A stretch of DNA of 64,000 nucleotides from assembly GCA_018806985.1 (NCBI GenBank), contig JADANN010000154.1:29870-93869 (forward strand), given 5' to 3'. Within the stretch, counting starts at the first letter, position 1. Each line of letters begins with the position of its first letter. A model generated the notes under the pieces. It worked only from the letters and a program-made list of their open reading frames with translations. It did not search any database and had not been told where the DNA came from. This stretch comes from Angiostrongylus vasorum. Lineage: Eukaryota; Nematoda; Chromadorea; Rhabditida; Metastrongylidae. Positions 34,140-45,849 of this stretch are shown in pieces. Position numbers and translations under genes: made by a program.

Positions 34140-35660
34140 GGTCATGTGCCGTGGTGCACCTCTGTCGCGGACCTGAGGGTGAACTGAAAGTACCGTAGCC
34201 CACACATGATTCGAGGTGACGTGCCGTGGTGCACCACTGAGCCGCCTCTGAGGTGAACTGAAAGTGCAGAAATCTGGAGATGATTCGAGGTGATATGCCG
34301 TGGTGCACCTCTGAGGCGCCTCTGAGGTGAACTGAAAGTGCAGAAATCTGGACATGATTCGATGTCATGTGCGGTGGTGCACCTCTGAAGCGCCTCTGAG
34401 GTGAACTGAAAGTGCAGAAATCTGGACATGATTCGAGGTCATGTGCCGTGGTGCACCTCTGAAGCGCCTCTGAGGTGAACTGAAAGTGCAGAAATCTGGA
34501 CATGATTCGAGGTGATGGGCCATGGCGCGCCTCTGTCGCGGACCTGAGGTGAACTGAAAGTACCGTAACCCACACATGATTCGAGGTGACGTGCCGTGGT
34601 GCACAACTGAGCCGCCTATGAGGTGAACTGAAAGTGCAGAAATCTGGACATGATTCGAGGTGATCTGCCGTGGCTCGCCTCTGGCGCGGACTAATGGTTC
34701 CGTAACACACACATCATTAAAGGTCACGTGCCGTGGCGCACCTCTGAGGGCGCCTATGAGGTGAACTGAAAGTGCAGAAATCTGGACATGATTCGAGGTG
34801 ATGGGGACATGGCGCGCCTCTGTCGCGGACCTGAGGTGAACTGAAAGTACCGTAACCCACACATGATTCGAGGTCATGTGCCGTGGTGCACCTCTGAGCG
34901 CTTCTGAGGTGAACTGAAAGTGCAGAAATCTGGACATGATTCGAGGTGATGTGCCGTGGCTCGCCTCTGGGCGCGGACTAATGGTTCCGTAACCCACACA
35001 TGATTCGAGGTGACGTGCCGTGGTGCACAACTGAGCCGCCTATGAGGTGAACTGAAAGTGCAGAAATCTGGACATGATTCGAGGTGATGTGCCGTGGCGC
35101 GCCTCTGAGGCGCCGCTGAGGTGAACTGAAGGTGCAGAAATCTAGAAATTGATTCGAGGTGATGTGCCATGGCTCGCCTCTGGGGCGGACTGATGGTTCC
35201 GTAACACACACATTTTTCAAGGTGAAGTGCCGTGGTGCACCTCTGAGGCGCCTCTGAGGTGAACTTGAAGTGCTGATTTCTGGTCATGATTCGAGGTCAT
35301 GTGCTGTGGTGCACCTCTGTCGCGGACCTGAGGTGAAATGAAAGTGCAGAAATCTGGACGTGATTCGAGGTGATGTGCTGTGGCTCGCCTCTGGCGCGGA
35401 CTAATGGTTCCGTAACACACACATCATTAAAGGTCACGTGCCGTGGCGCACCTCTGAGGCGCTTCTGAGGTGAACTGAAAGTGCAGACATCTGGACATGA
35501 TTCGAGGTGATGGGCCATGGCGCGCCTCTGTCGCGGACCTGAGGTGAACTGAAAGTACCGTAACCCACACATGATTCGAGGTGACGTGCCGTGGTGCACC
35601 ACTGAGCCGCCTATGAGGTGAACTGAAAGTACCGTAACCCACACATGATTGGAGGTGATG
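34140..35660. repeat. Block copy 3 of the 27.2 kb segment
   Basis: This copy lies about 2310 bp after copy 2 and 6945 bp after copy 1. It carries more single-base insertions than the others (GAGGGTGAAC near 34177, GAGGGCGCC near 34746, GATGGGGACATGG near 34800). The order of monomers is otherwise the same. Confidence 0.7.
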
Positions 35661-38600
35661 TGCCGTAGCTCGCCTCTGAGGCGCCGCTGAGGTGAACTGA
35701 AGGTGCAGAAATCTGAAATTGATTCGAGGTGATGTGCCATGGGTCGCCTCAGAATCGGACTGATGGTTCCGTAACACACACATAATTAAAGCTGACGTGC
35801 CGTGGTCCACCTCTGAGGCGCCTCTGAGGTGAACTTGAAGTGCTGATTTCTGGTCATGATTTGAGGTCATGTGCTGTGGTGCACCTCTGTAGCGCTTCTG
35901 AGGTGAACTGAAAGTGCAGAAATCTGGACATGATTCGAGGTGATGTGCCGTGGCTCGCCTCTGGCGCGGACTAATGGTTCCGTAACCCACACATGATTCG
36001 AGGTGACGTGCCGTGGTGCACAACTGAGCCGCCTATGAGGTGAACTGAAAGTGCAGAAATCTGGACATGATTCGAGCTGATGGGCCATGGCGCGCCTCTG
36101 TCGCGGACCTGAGGTGAACTGAAAGTACCGTAACCCACACATGATTCGAGGTGATGTGCCGTGGCTCGCCTCTGAGGCGCCTCTGAGGTGAACTGAAGGT
36201 GCAGAAATCTGAAATATGATTCGAGGTGATGTGCCATGGCTCGCCTCTGGGGCGGACTGATGGTTCCGTAACACACACATTTTTCAAGGTGAAGTGCCGT
36301 GGTGCACCTCTGAGGCGCCTCTGAGGTGAACTTGAAGTGCTGATTTCTGGACATGATTCGAGGTCATGTGCCGTGGTGCACCTCTGTAGCGGACCTGAGG
36401 TGAACTGAAAGTGCAGAAATCTGGACATGATTCGAGGTGATGTGCCGTGGGCTCGCCTCTGGGGCGGACTGATGGTTCCGTAACCCACACATCATTCAAG
36501 GTCGACGTGCCGTGGTGCACCTCTGAGGCGCCTCTGAGGTGAACTTGAAGTGCTGATTTCTGGACATGATTCGAGGTGATATGCCGTGGATGCACCTCTG
36601 AGGCGCCTCTGAGGTGAACTGAAAGGTGCAGAAATCTGGACATTGATTCGAGGTGATGTGCCGTGGCTCGCCTCTGGGGCGGACTGATGGTTCCGTAACA
36701 CACACATCATTCAAGGTGACGTGCCGTGGTGCACCTCTGTAGGCGCTTCTGAGGTGAACTGAAAGTGCAGAAATCTGGACATGATTCGAGGTGATGGGCC
36801 ATGGCGCGCCTCTGTCGCGGACCTGAGGTGAACTGAAAGTACCGTAACCCACACATGATTCGAGGTGACGTGCCGTGGTGCACCACTGAGCCGCCTATGA
36901 GGTGAACTGAAAGTACCGTAACCCACACATGATTGGAGGTGATGTGCCGTAGCTCGCCTCTGAGGCGCCGCTGAGGTGAACTGAAGGTGCAGAAATCTGA
37001 AATTGATTCGAGGTGATGTGCCATGGGTCGCCTCAGAATCGGACTGATGGTTCCGTAACACACACATAATTAAAGCTGACGTGCCGTGGTCCACCTCTGA
37101 GGCGCCTCTGAGGTGAACTTGAAGTGCTGATTTCTGGACATGATTCGAGGTCATGTGCTGTGGTGCACCTCTGTCGTGGACCTGAGGTGAACTGAAAGTA
37201 CCGTAACCCACACATGATTCGAGGTGACGTGCCGTGGTGCACCACTGAGCCGCCTATGAGGGTGAACTGAAAGTGCAGAAATCTGGACATGATTCGAGGT
37301 CATGTGCCGTGGTGCACCTCTGAGGCGCCTCTGAGGATGAACTTGAAGTGCTGATTTCTGGACATGATTCGAGGTCATGTGCCGTGGTGCACCTCTGTCG
37401 CGGACCTGAGGTGAACTGAAAGTACCGTAACCCACACATGATTCGAGGTGATGTGCCGTGGCTCGCCTCTGAGGCGCCTCTGAGGTGAACTGAAGGTGCA
37501 GAAATCTGAGACATGATTCGAGGTGATGTGCCATGGGTCGCCTCTAGGGGATCGGACTGATGGTTCCGTAACACACACATTATTTCAAAGCTGACGTGCC
37601 GTGGTGCACCTCTGAGGCGCCTCTGAGGTGAACTTGAAGTGCTGATTTCTGGTCATGATTCGAGGTCATGTGCTGTGGTGCACCTCTGTAGCGCCTCTGA
37701 GGTGAACTGAAAGTGCAGAAATCTGGACATGATTCGAGGTGATGTGCCGTGGCTCGCCTCTGGCGCGGACTAATGGTTCCGTAACCCACACATGATTCGA
37801 GGTGACGTGCCGTGGTGCACCTCTGAGGCGCCTCTGAGGTGAACTGAAAGTGCAGAAATCTGGACATGATTCGAGCTGATGGGCCATGGCGCGCCTCTGT
37901 CGCGGACCTGAGGTGAACTGAAAGTACCGTAACCCACACATGATTCGAGGTGATGTGCCGTGGCTGCACCTCTGAGGCGCCGCTGAGGTGAACTGAAGGT
38001 GCAGAAATCTGAAATATGATTCGAGGTGATGTGCCATGGCTCGCCTCTGGGGCGGACTGATGGTTCCGTAACACACACATTTTTCAAGGTGAAGTGCCGT
38101 GGTGCACCTCTGAGGCGCCTCTGAGGTGAACTGAAAGTGCTGAAATCTGGACATGATTCGAGGTGATGGGCCATGGCGCGCCTCTGTCGCGGACCTGAGG
38201 TGAACTGAAAGTACCGTAACCCACACATGATTCGAGGTGACGTGCCGTGGTGCACCACTGAGCCGCCTATGAGGTGAACTGAAAGTGCAGAAATCTGGAC
38301 ATGATTCGAGGTCATGTGCCGTGGTGCACCTCTGAGCCGCCTCTGAGGATGAACTGAAAGTGCCGAAATCTGGACATGATTCGAGGTCATGTGCCGTGGT
38401 GCACCTCTGTGGCGCGCCTCTGAGGTGAACTTGAAAGTGCCGTAACTCTGGACATGATTCGAGGTGATGTGCCGTGGCGCACCTCTGAGGCGCCTCTGAG
38501 GTGAACTGAAGGTGCAGAAATCTGAAATTGATTCGAGGTGATGTGCCATGGCTCGCCTCTGGGGCGGACTGATGGTTCCGTAACACACACATCATTTCAA

Positions 38601-38930
38601 AGGTGACGTGCCGTGGTGCACCTCTGAGGCGCCTCTGAGGTGAACTGAAAGTGCAGAAATCTGGACATGATTCGAGGTGATGGGCCATGGCGCGCCTCTG
38701 TCGCGGACCTGAGGTGAACTGAAAGTACCGTAACCCACACATGATTCGAGGTGACGTGCCGTGGTGCACCACTGAGCCGCCTATGAGGTGAACTGAAAGT
38801 ACCGTAAATCTACACATGATTCGAGGTGATGTGCCGTAGCTGCACCTCTGAGGCGCCGCTGAGGTGAACTGAAAGGTGCAGAAATCTAGAAATTGATTCG
38901 AGGTGATGTGCCATGGGTCGCCTCAGAATC
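35661..38930. repeat. Right-zone monomers with AATCGGACTGATGG variants
   Basis: Units with GTAGCTCGCC, CAGAATCGGACTGATGG and CTGACGTGCCGTGGTCC occur near 35.65-35.85, 36.93-37.1, 38.82-39.0 and 45.81-45.9 kb. Each time they are followed by the GAACTTGAAGTGC type. They mark a smaller block that has been copied at least four times. Confidence 0.65.
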
Positions 38931-40690
38931 GGACTGATGGTTCCGTAACACACACATAATTAAAGCTGACGTGCCGTGGTCCACCTCTGAGGCGCCTCTG
39001 AGGTGAACTTGAAGTGCTGATTTCTGGTCATGATTCGAGGTCATGTGCTGTGGTGCACCTCTGTCGTGCGACCTGAGGTGAACTGAAAGTACCGTAACCC
39101 ACACATGATTCGAGGTGACGTGCCGTGGTGCACCACTGAGCCGCCTATGGGGTGAACTGAAAGTGCAGAAATCTGGACATGATTCGAGGTCATGTGCGGT
39201 GGTGCACCTCTGAGGCGCCTCTGAGGATGAACTTGAAGTGCTGATTTCTGGACATGATTCGAGGTCATGTGCCGTGGTGCACCTCTGTCGCGGACCTGAG
39301 GTGAACTGAAAGTACCGTAACCCACACATGATTCGAGGTGACGTGCCGTGGTGCACCACTGAGCCGCCTATGAGGTGAACTGAAAGTGCAGAAATCTGGA
39401 CATGATTCGAGGTCATGTGCCGTGGTGCACCTCTGAGGCGCCTCTGAGGTGAACTTGAAGTGCTGATTTCTAAACATGATTCGAGGTGATGTGCCGTGGC
39501 TCGCCTCTGAGGCGCCGCTGAGGTGAACTGAAGGTGCAGAAATCTGAAATTGATTCGAGGTGATGTGCCATGGGTCGCCTCAGGATCGGACTAATGGTTC
39601 CGTAACACACACATCATTGTCACGTGCCGTGGTGCACCTCTGAGGCGCCTCTGAGGAGAACTGAAAGTGCAGAAATCTGGACATGATTCGAGGTGATGGG
39701 CCATGGCGCGCCTCTGTCGCGGACCTGAGGTGAACTGAAAGTACCGTAACCCACACGTGATTTGAGGTGACGTGCCGTGGTGCACCTCTGAGGCGCCTCT
39801 GAGGTGAACTGAAATTGCAGAAATCTGGAGATGATTCGAGGTGATATGCCGTGGTGCACCTCTGTAGCGCTTCTGAGGTGAACTGAACGTGCAGAAATCT
39901 GGACATGATTCGAGGTGATGTGCCGTGGCTCGCCTCTGGGGCGGACTGATGGTTCCGTAACACACACATCATTAAAGGTCACGTGCCGTGGTGCACCTCT
40001 GAGGCGCCTCTGAGGTGAACTTGAAGTCCTAATTTCTGGACATGATTCGAGGTCATGTGCCGTGGTGCACCTCTGTAGCGCTTCTGAGGTGAACTGAAAG
40101 TGCAGAAATCTGGACATGATTCGAGGTCATGTGCCGTGGTGCACCTCTGGGGGCGGACTGATGGTTCCGTAACACACACATTTTTCAAGGTGAAGTGCCG
40201 TGGTGCACCTCTGAGGCGCCTCTGAGGTGAACTGAAAGTGCAGAAATCTGGACATGATTCGAGGTGATGGGCCATGGTGCGCCTCTGTCGCGGACCTGAG
40301 TTGAACTGAAAGTACCGTAACCCACACATGATTCGAGGTGACGTGCCGTGGTGCACCACTGAGCCGCCTATGAGGTGCACTGAAAGTGCAGAAATCTGGA
40401 CATGATTCGAGGTCATGTGCCGTGGTACACCTCTGGGGCGGACTGATGGTTCCGTAGCACACACATCGTTCAAGGCGACGTGCCGTGGTGCACCTCTGAA
40501 GCGCCTCTGAGGTGAACTGAAAGTGCAGAAATCTGGAGATGATTCGAGGTGATATGCCGTGGTGCACCTCTGTAGCGCTTCTGAGGTGAACTGAACGTGC
40601 AGAAATCTGGACATGATTCGAGGTCATGTGCCGTGGTGCACCTCTGTAGCGCTTCTGATGTGAACTGAATGTGCAGAAATCTGGACATGA
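38930..40690. repeat. Duplicated block, copy 1 of an exact 6918-bp offset pair
   Basis: The stretch repeats at 45.85-47.61 kb with an offset of 6918 bp that stays constant over at least 39580-40680. Shared private variants include CACGTGATTTGAGG, AAATTGCAG, GTGGTACACC and TTCTGATGTGAACTGAATG. The block ends where this copy reads GATGGGGCATGG and the other GATGGGCCATGG. The region 48.47-49.42 kb is a third, partial copy. Confidence 0.8.
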
Positions 40691-41492
40691 TTCGAGGTGA
40701 TGGGGCATGGCGCGCCTCTGCCGCGGACCTGAGGTGAACTGAAAGTACCGTACCCACACATGATTCGAGGTGACGTGCCGTGGTGCACCTTTGAGCCGCC
40801 TCTGAGGTGAACTGAAAGTGCAGAAATCTGGACATGATTCGAGGTGATGGGCCATGGCGCGCCTCTGTCGCGGACCTGAGGTGAACTGAAAGTACCGTAA
40901 CCCACACATGATTCGAGGTGACGTGCCGTGGGTCACCACTGAGCCGCCTATGAGGTGAACTGAAAGTGCAGAAATCTGGACATGATTCGAGGTCATGTGC
41001 GGTGGTGCACCTCTGAGGCGCCTCTGAGGTGCACTGAAAGTGCAGAAATCTGGACATGATTCGAGGTCATGTGCCGTGGTGCACCTCTCGGGCGGACTGA
41101 TGGTTCCGTAACACACACATCGTTCAAGGCGACGTGCCGTGGTGCACCTCTGAGGCGCCTCTGAGGTGAACTTAAAGTGCTGATTTCTGGCCATTATTCG
41201 AGTTGATATGCCGTGGTGCACCTCTGAGGCGCCTCTGAGGTGAACTGAAATCACCGTAACCCACAGATGATTCGAGGTGACGTGCCGTGGTGCACCACTG
41301 AGCCGCCTATGAGGTGCACTGAAAGTGCAGAAATCTGGACATGATTCGAGGTCATGTGCCGTTCTGCACCTCTGGGGCGGACTGATGGTTCCGTAACACA
41401 CACATCATTAAAGGTCACGTGCCGTGGTGCACCTCTGAGGCGCCTCTGAGGTGAACTGAAGGTGCAGAAATCTGGACATGATTCGAGGTGAT

Positions 41493-41566
41493 GGGCCATG
41501 GCGCGCCTCTGTCGCGGACCTGAGGTGAACTGAAAGTACCGTAACCCACACATGATTCGAGGTGAC
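41493..41566. repeat. Representative B-type monomer (TGTCGCGGACC, 74 bp)
   Basis: This variant starts GGGCCATGGCGCGCC, has TGTCGCGGACC in place of the second core motif, and carries TACCGTAACCCACACATG in the right half. It ends CGAGGTGAC. It is usually followed by the C-type unit or, when the last bases are TCAT, by the GTAGCGCTTC type. Confidence 0.85.
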
Positions 41567-41640
41567 GTGCCGTGGGTCACCACTGAGCCGCCTATGAGGT
41601 GAACTGAAAGTGCAGAAATCTGGACATGATTCGAGGTCAT
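41567..41640. repeat. Representative C-type monomer (CCACTGAGCC, 74 bp)
   Basis: Here the core reads CCACTGAGCCGCCTATGAGG, which weakens the dyad symmetry. The right half is canonical and the unit ends CGAGGTCAT. This copy has GGGTCACC in place of the more common GGTGCACC. It normally follows the B type. Confidence 0.85.
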
Positions 41641-41714
41641 GTGCCGTGGTGCACCTCTGTAGCGCTTCTGAGGTGAACTGAAAGTGCAGAAATCTGGACA
41701 TGATTCGAGGTGAT
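41641..41714. repeat. Representative A-type monomer (GTAGCGCTTC, 74 bp)
   Basis: The core reads CCTCTGTAGCGCTTCTGAGG, keeping partial symmetry around AGCGCT. The right half is canonical. It is one of the commonest units in the right zone and is followed here by a short-class unit. Confidence 0.85.
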
Positions 41715-41778
41715 GGGCCATGGCTCGCCTCTGGGGGCGGACTGATGGTTCCGTAACACACACATCGTTCAAGGCGAC
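41715..41778. repeat. Representative short-class monomer (63-bp class)
   Basis: The unit reads GGGCCATGGCTCGCCTCTG, then a G-run with CGGACTGATGG, then TTCCGTAACACACACATCG and TTCAAGGCGAC. It has one CCTCTGNGGCG unit instead of two, which accounts for the loss of exactly 11 bp. This copy is 64 bp because the G-run has five instead of four G. Other endings in the class are TTTTTCAAGG, CATCATTAAAGG and CATAATTAAAGG. Confidence 0.9.
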
Positions 41779-42840
41779 GTGCCGTGGTGCACCTCTGAGG
41801 CGCCTCTGAGGTGAACTGAAGGTGCAGAAATCTGGACATGATTCGAGGTGATGGGCCATGGCGCGCCTCTGTCGCGGACCTGAGGTGAACTGAAAGTACC
41901 GTAACCCACACATGATTCGAGGTGACGTGCCGTGGTGCACCACTGAGCCGCCTATGAGGTGAACTGAAAGTGCAGAAATCTGGACATGATTCGAGGTCAT
42001 GTGCCGTGGTGCACCTCTGTAGCGCTTCTGATGTGAACTGAATGTGCAGAAATCTGGACATGATTCGAGGTGATGGGGCATGGCGCGCCTCTGCCGCGGA
42101 CCTGAGGTGAACTGAAAGTACCGTACCCACACATGATTCGAGGTGACGTGCCGCGGTGCACCTTTGAGCCGCCTCTGAGGTGAACTGAAAGTGCAGAAAT
42201 CTGGACATGATTCGAGGTGATGGGCCATGGCGCGCCTCTGTCGCGGACCTGAGGTGAACTGAAAGTACCGTAACCCACACATGATTCGAGGTGACGTGCC
42301 GTGGGTCACCACTGAGCCGCCTATGAGGTGAACTGAAAGTGCAGAAATCTGGACATGATTCGAGGTCATGTGCGGTGGTGCACCTCTGAGGCGCCTCTGA
42401 GGTGCACTGAAAGTGCAGAAATCTGGACATGATTCGAGGTCATGTGCCGTGGTGCACCTCTCGGGCGGACTGATGGTTCCGTAACACACACATCGTTCAA
42501 GGCGACGTGCCGTGGTGCACCTCTGAGGCGCCTCTGAGGTGAACTTAAAGTGCTGATTTCTGGCCATTATTCGAGTTGATATGCCGTGGTGCACCTCTGA
42601 GGCGCCTCTGAGGTGAACTGAAATCACCGTAACCCACAGATGATTCGAGGTGACGTGCCGTGGTGCACCACTGAGCCGCCTATGAGGTGCACTGAAAGTG
42701 CAGAAATCTGGACATGATTCGAGGTCATGTGCCGTTCTGCACCTCTGGGGGCGGACTGATGGTTCCGTAACACACACATCATTAAAGGTCACGTGCCGTG
42801 GTGCACCTCTGAGGCGCCTCTGAGGTGAACTGAAGGTGCA

Positions 42841-45800
42841 GAAATCTGGACATGATTCGAGGTGATGGGCCATGGCGCGCCTCTGTCGCGGACCTGAGGT
42901 GAACTGAAAGTACCGTAACCCACACATGATTCGAGGTGACGTGCCGTGGGTCACCACTGAGCCGCCTATGAGGTGAACTGAAAGTGCAGAAATCTGGACA
43001 TGATTCGAGGTCATGTGCCGTGGTGCACCTCTGTAGCGCTTCTGAGGTGAACTGAAAGTGCAGAAATCTGGACATGATTCGAGGTGATGGGCCATGGCTC
43101 GCCTCTGGGGGCGGACTGATGGTTCCGTAACACACACATCGTTCAAGGCGACGTGCCGTGGTGCACCTCTGAGGCGCCTCTGAGGTGAACTGAAGGTGCA
43201 GAAATCTGGACATGATTCGAGGTCATGTGCCGTGGTGCACCTCTCGGGCGGACTGATGGTTCCGTAACACACACATCGTTCAAGGCGACGTGCCGTGGTG
43301 CACCTCTGAGGCGCCTCTGAGGTGAACTTAAAGTGCTGATTTCTGGCCATGATTCGAGTTGATGTGCCGTGGTGCACCTCTGAGGCGCCTCTGAGGTGAA
43401 CTGAAATCACCGTAACCCACAGATGATTCGAGGTGACGTGCCGTGGTGCACCACTGAGCCGCCTATGAGGTGCACTGAAAGTGCAGAAATCTGGACATGA
43501 TTCGAGGTCATGTGCCGTTCTGCACCTCTGGGGGCGGACTGATGGTTCCGTAACACACACATCATTAAAGGTCACGTGCCGTGGTGCACCTCTGAGGCGC
43601 CTCTGAGGTGAACTGAAAGGTGCAGAAATCTGGACATGATTCGAGGTGATGGGCCATGGCGCGCCTCTGTCGCGGACCTGAGGTGAACTGAAAGTACCGT
43701 AACCCACACATGATTCGAGGTGACGTGCCGTGGGTCACCACTGAGCCGCCTATGAGGTGAACTGAAAGTGCAGAAATCTGGACATGATTCGAGGTCATGT
43801 GCCGTGGTGCACCTCTGTAGCGCTTCTGAGGTGAACTGAAAGTGCAGAAATCTGGACATGATTCGAGGTGATGTGCCATGGCTCGCCTCTGGGGCGGACT
43901 GATGGTTCCGTAACACACACATCATTCAAAGGTCGACGTGCCGTGGTGCACCTCTGAGGCGCCTCTGAGGTGAACTGAAGGTGCAGAAATCTGGACATGA
44001 TTCGAGGTGATGGGCCGTGGTGCGCCTCTGTCGCGGACCTGAGGTGAACTGAAAGTACCGTAACCCACACATGATTCGAGGTGACGTGCCGTGGTGCACC
44101 ACTGAGCCGCCTATGAGGTGAACTGAAAGTGCAGAAATCTGGACATGATTCGAGGTCATGTGCCGTGGTGCACCTCTGAGCGCCTCTGAGGTGAACTGAA
44201 AGTGCAGAAATCTGGACATGATTCGAGGTGATGGGCCATGGTGCGCCTCTGTCGCGGACCTGAGGTGAACTGAAAGTACCGTAACCCACACATGATTCGA
44301 GGTGACGTGCCGTGGTGCACCACTGAGCCGCCTATGAGGTGAACTGAAAGTGCAGAAATCTGGACATGATTCGAGGTCATGTGCCGTGGTGCACCTCTGT
44401 AGCGCTTCTGATGTGAACTGAATGTGCAGAAATCTGGACATGATTCGAGGTGATGGGGCATGGCGCGCCTCTGCCGCGGACCTGAGGTGAACTGAAAGTA
44501 CCGTACCCACACATGATTCGAGGTGACGTGCCGCGGTGCACCTCTGAGCCGCCTCTGAGGTGAACTGAAAGTGCAGAAATCTGGACATGATTCGAGGTGA
44601 TGGGCCATGGCGCGCCTCTGTCGCGGACCTGAGGTGAACTGAAAGTACCGTAACCCACACATGATTCGAGGTGACGTGCCGTGGGTCACCACTGAGCCGC
44701 CTATGAGGTGAACTGAAAGTGCAGAAATCTGGACATGATTCGAGGTCATGTGCGGTGGTGCACCTCTGAGGCGCCTCTGAGGTGCACTGAAAGTGCAGAA
44801 ATCTGGACATGATTCGAGGTCATGTGCCGTGGTGCACCTCTCGGGCGGACTGATGGTTCCGTAACACACACATCGTTCAAGGCGACGTGCCGTGGTGCAC
44901 CTCTGAGGCGCCTCTGAGGTGAACTTAAAGTGCTGATTTCTGGCCATTATTCGAGTTGATATGCCGTGGTGCACCTCTGAGGCGCCTCTGAGGTGAACTG
45001 AAATCACCGTAACCCACAGATGATTCGAGGTGACGTGCCGTGGTGCACCACTGAGCCGCCTATGAGGTGCACTGAAAGTGCAGAAATCTGGACATGATTC
45101 GAGGTCATGTGCCGTTCTGCACCTCTGGGGGCGGACTGATGGTTCCGTAACACACACATCATTAAAGGTCACGTGCCGTGGTGCACCTCTGAGGCGCCTC
45201 TGAGGTGAACTGAAGGTGCAGAAATCTGGACATGATTCGAGGTGATGGGCCATGGCGCGCCTCTGTCGCGGACCTGAGGTGAACTGAAAGTACCGTAACC
45301 CACACATGATTCGAGGTGACGTGCCGTGGGTCACCACTGAGCCGCCTATGAGGTGAACTGAAAGTGCAGAAATCTGGACATGATTCGAGGTCATGTGCCG
45401 TGGTGCACCTCTGTAGCGCTTCTGAGGTGAACTGAAAGTGCAGAAATCTGGACATGATTCGAGGTGATGGGCCATGGCTCGCCTCTGGGGCGGACTGATG
45501 GTTCCGTAACACACACATCGTTCAAGGTCGACGTGCCGTGGTGCACCTCTGAGGCGCCTCTGAGGTGAACTGAAGGTGCAGAAATCTGGACATGATTCGA
45601 GGTGATGGGCCATGGCGCGCCTCTGTCGCGGACCTGAGGTGAACTGAAAGTACCGTAACCCACACATGATTCGAGGTGACGTGCCGTGGTGCACCACTGA
45701 GCCGCCTATGAGGTGAACTGAAAGTGCAGAAATCTGGACATGATTCGAGGTCATGTGCCGTGGTGCACCTCTGTAGCGCCTCTGAGGTGAACTGAAGGTG

Positions 45801-45849
45801 CAGAAATCTGAAATTGATTCGAGGTGATGTGCCATGGGTCGCCTCAGAA
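42841..45849. repeat. Further copies of the 1373-bp family blocks
   Basis: The GTGCCGTTCTGCACC variant recurs at about 43512 and 45109. The distances of about 783 and 1597 bp fit eight plus three and nineteen plus three monomers (781 and 1595) with a couple of extra bases. The 41.97-42.43 kb stretch recurs at 44.35-44.81 kb (offset 2380 bp). Confidence 0.7.

Larger units (their letters stand above)
40624..42840. repeat. Nineteen-monomer tandem repeat of 1373 bp
   Basis: The GTGCCGTTCTGCACC variant lies at about 41356 and 42729, 1373 bp apart, which equals sixteen 74-bp plus three 63-bp monomers. The parts 40.62-41.46 kb and 41.99-42.84 kb match closely, including the TGCCGCGGACC unit and the GAACTTAAAGTGC unit. 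Further partial copies lie at 43.2-43.6, 44.37-45.2 and 49.34-49.8 kb. Confidence 0.8.
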
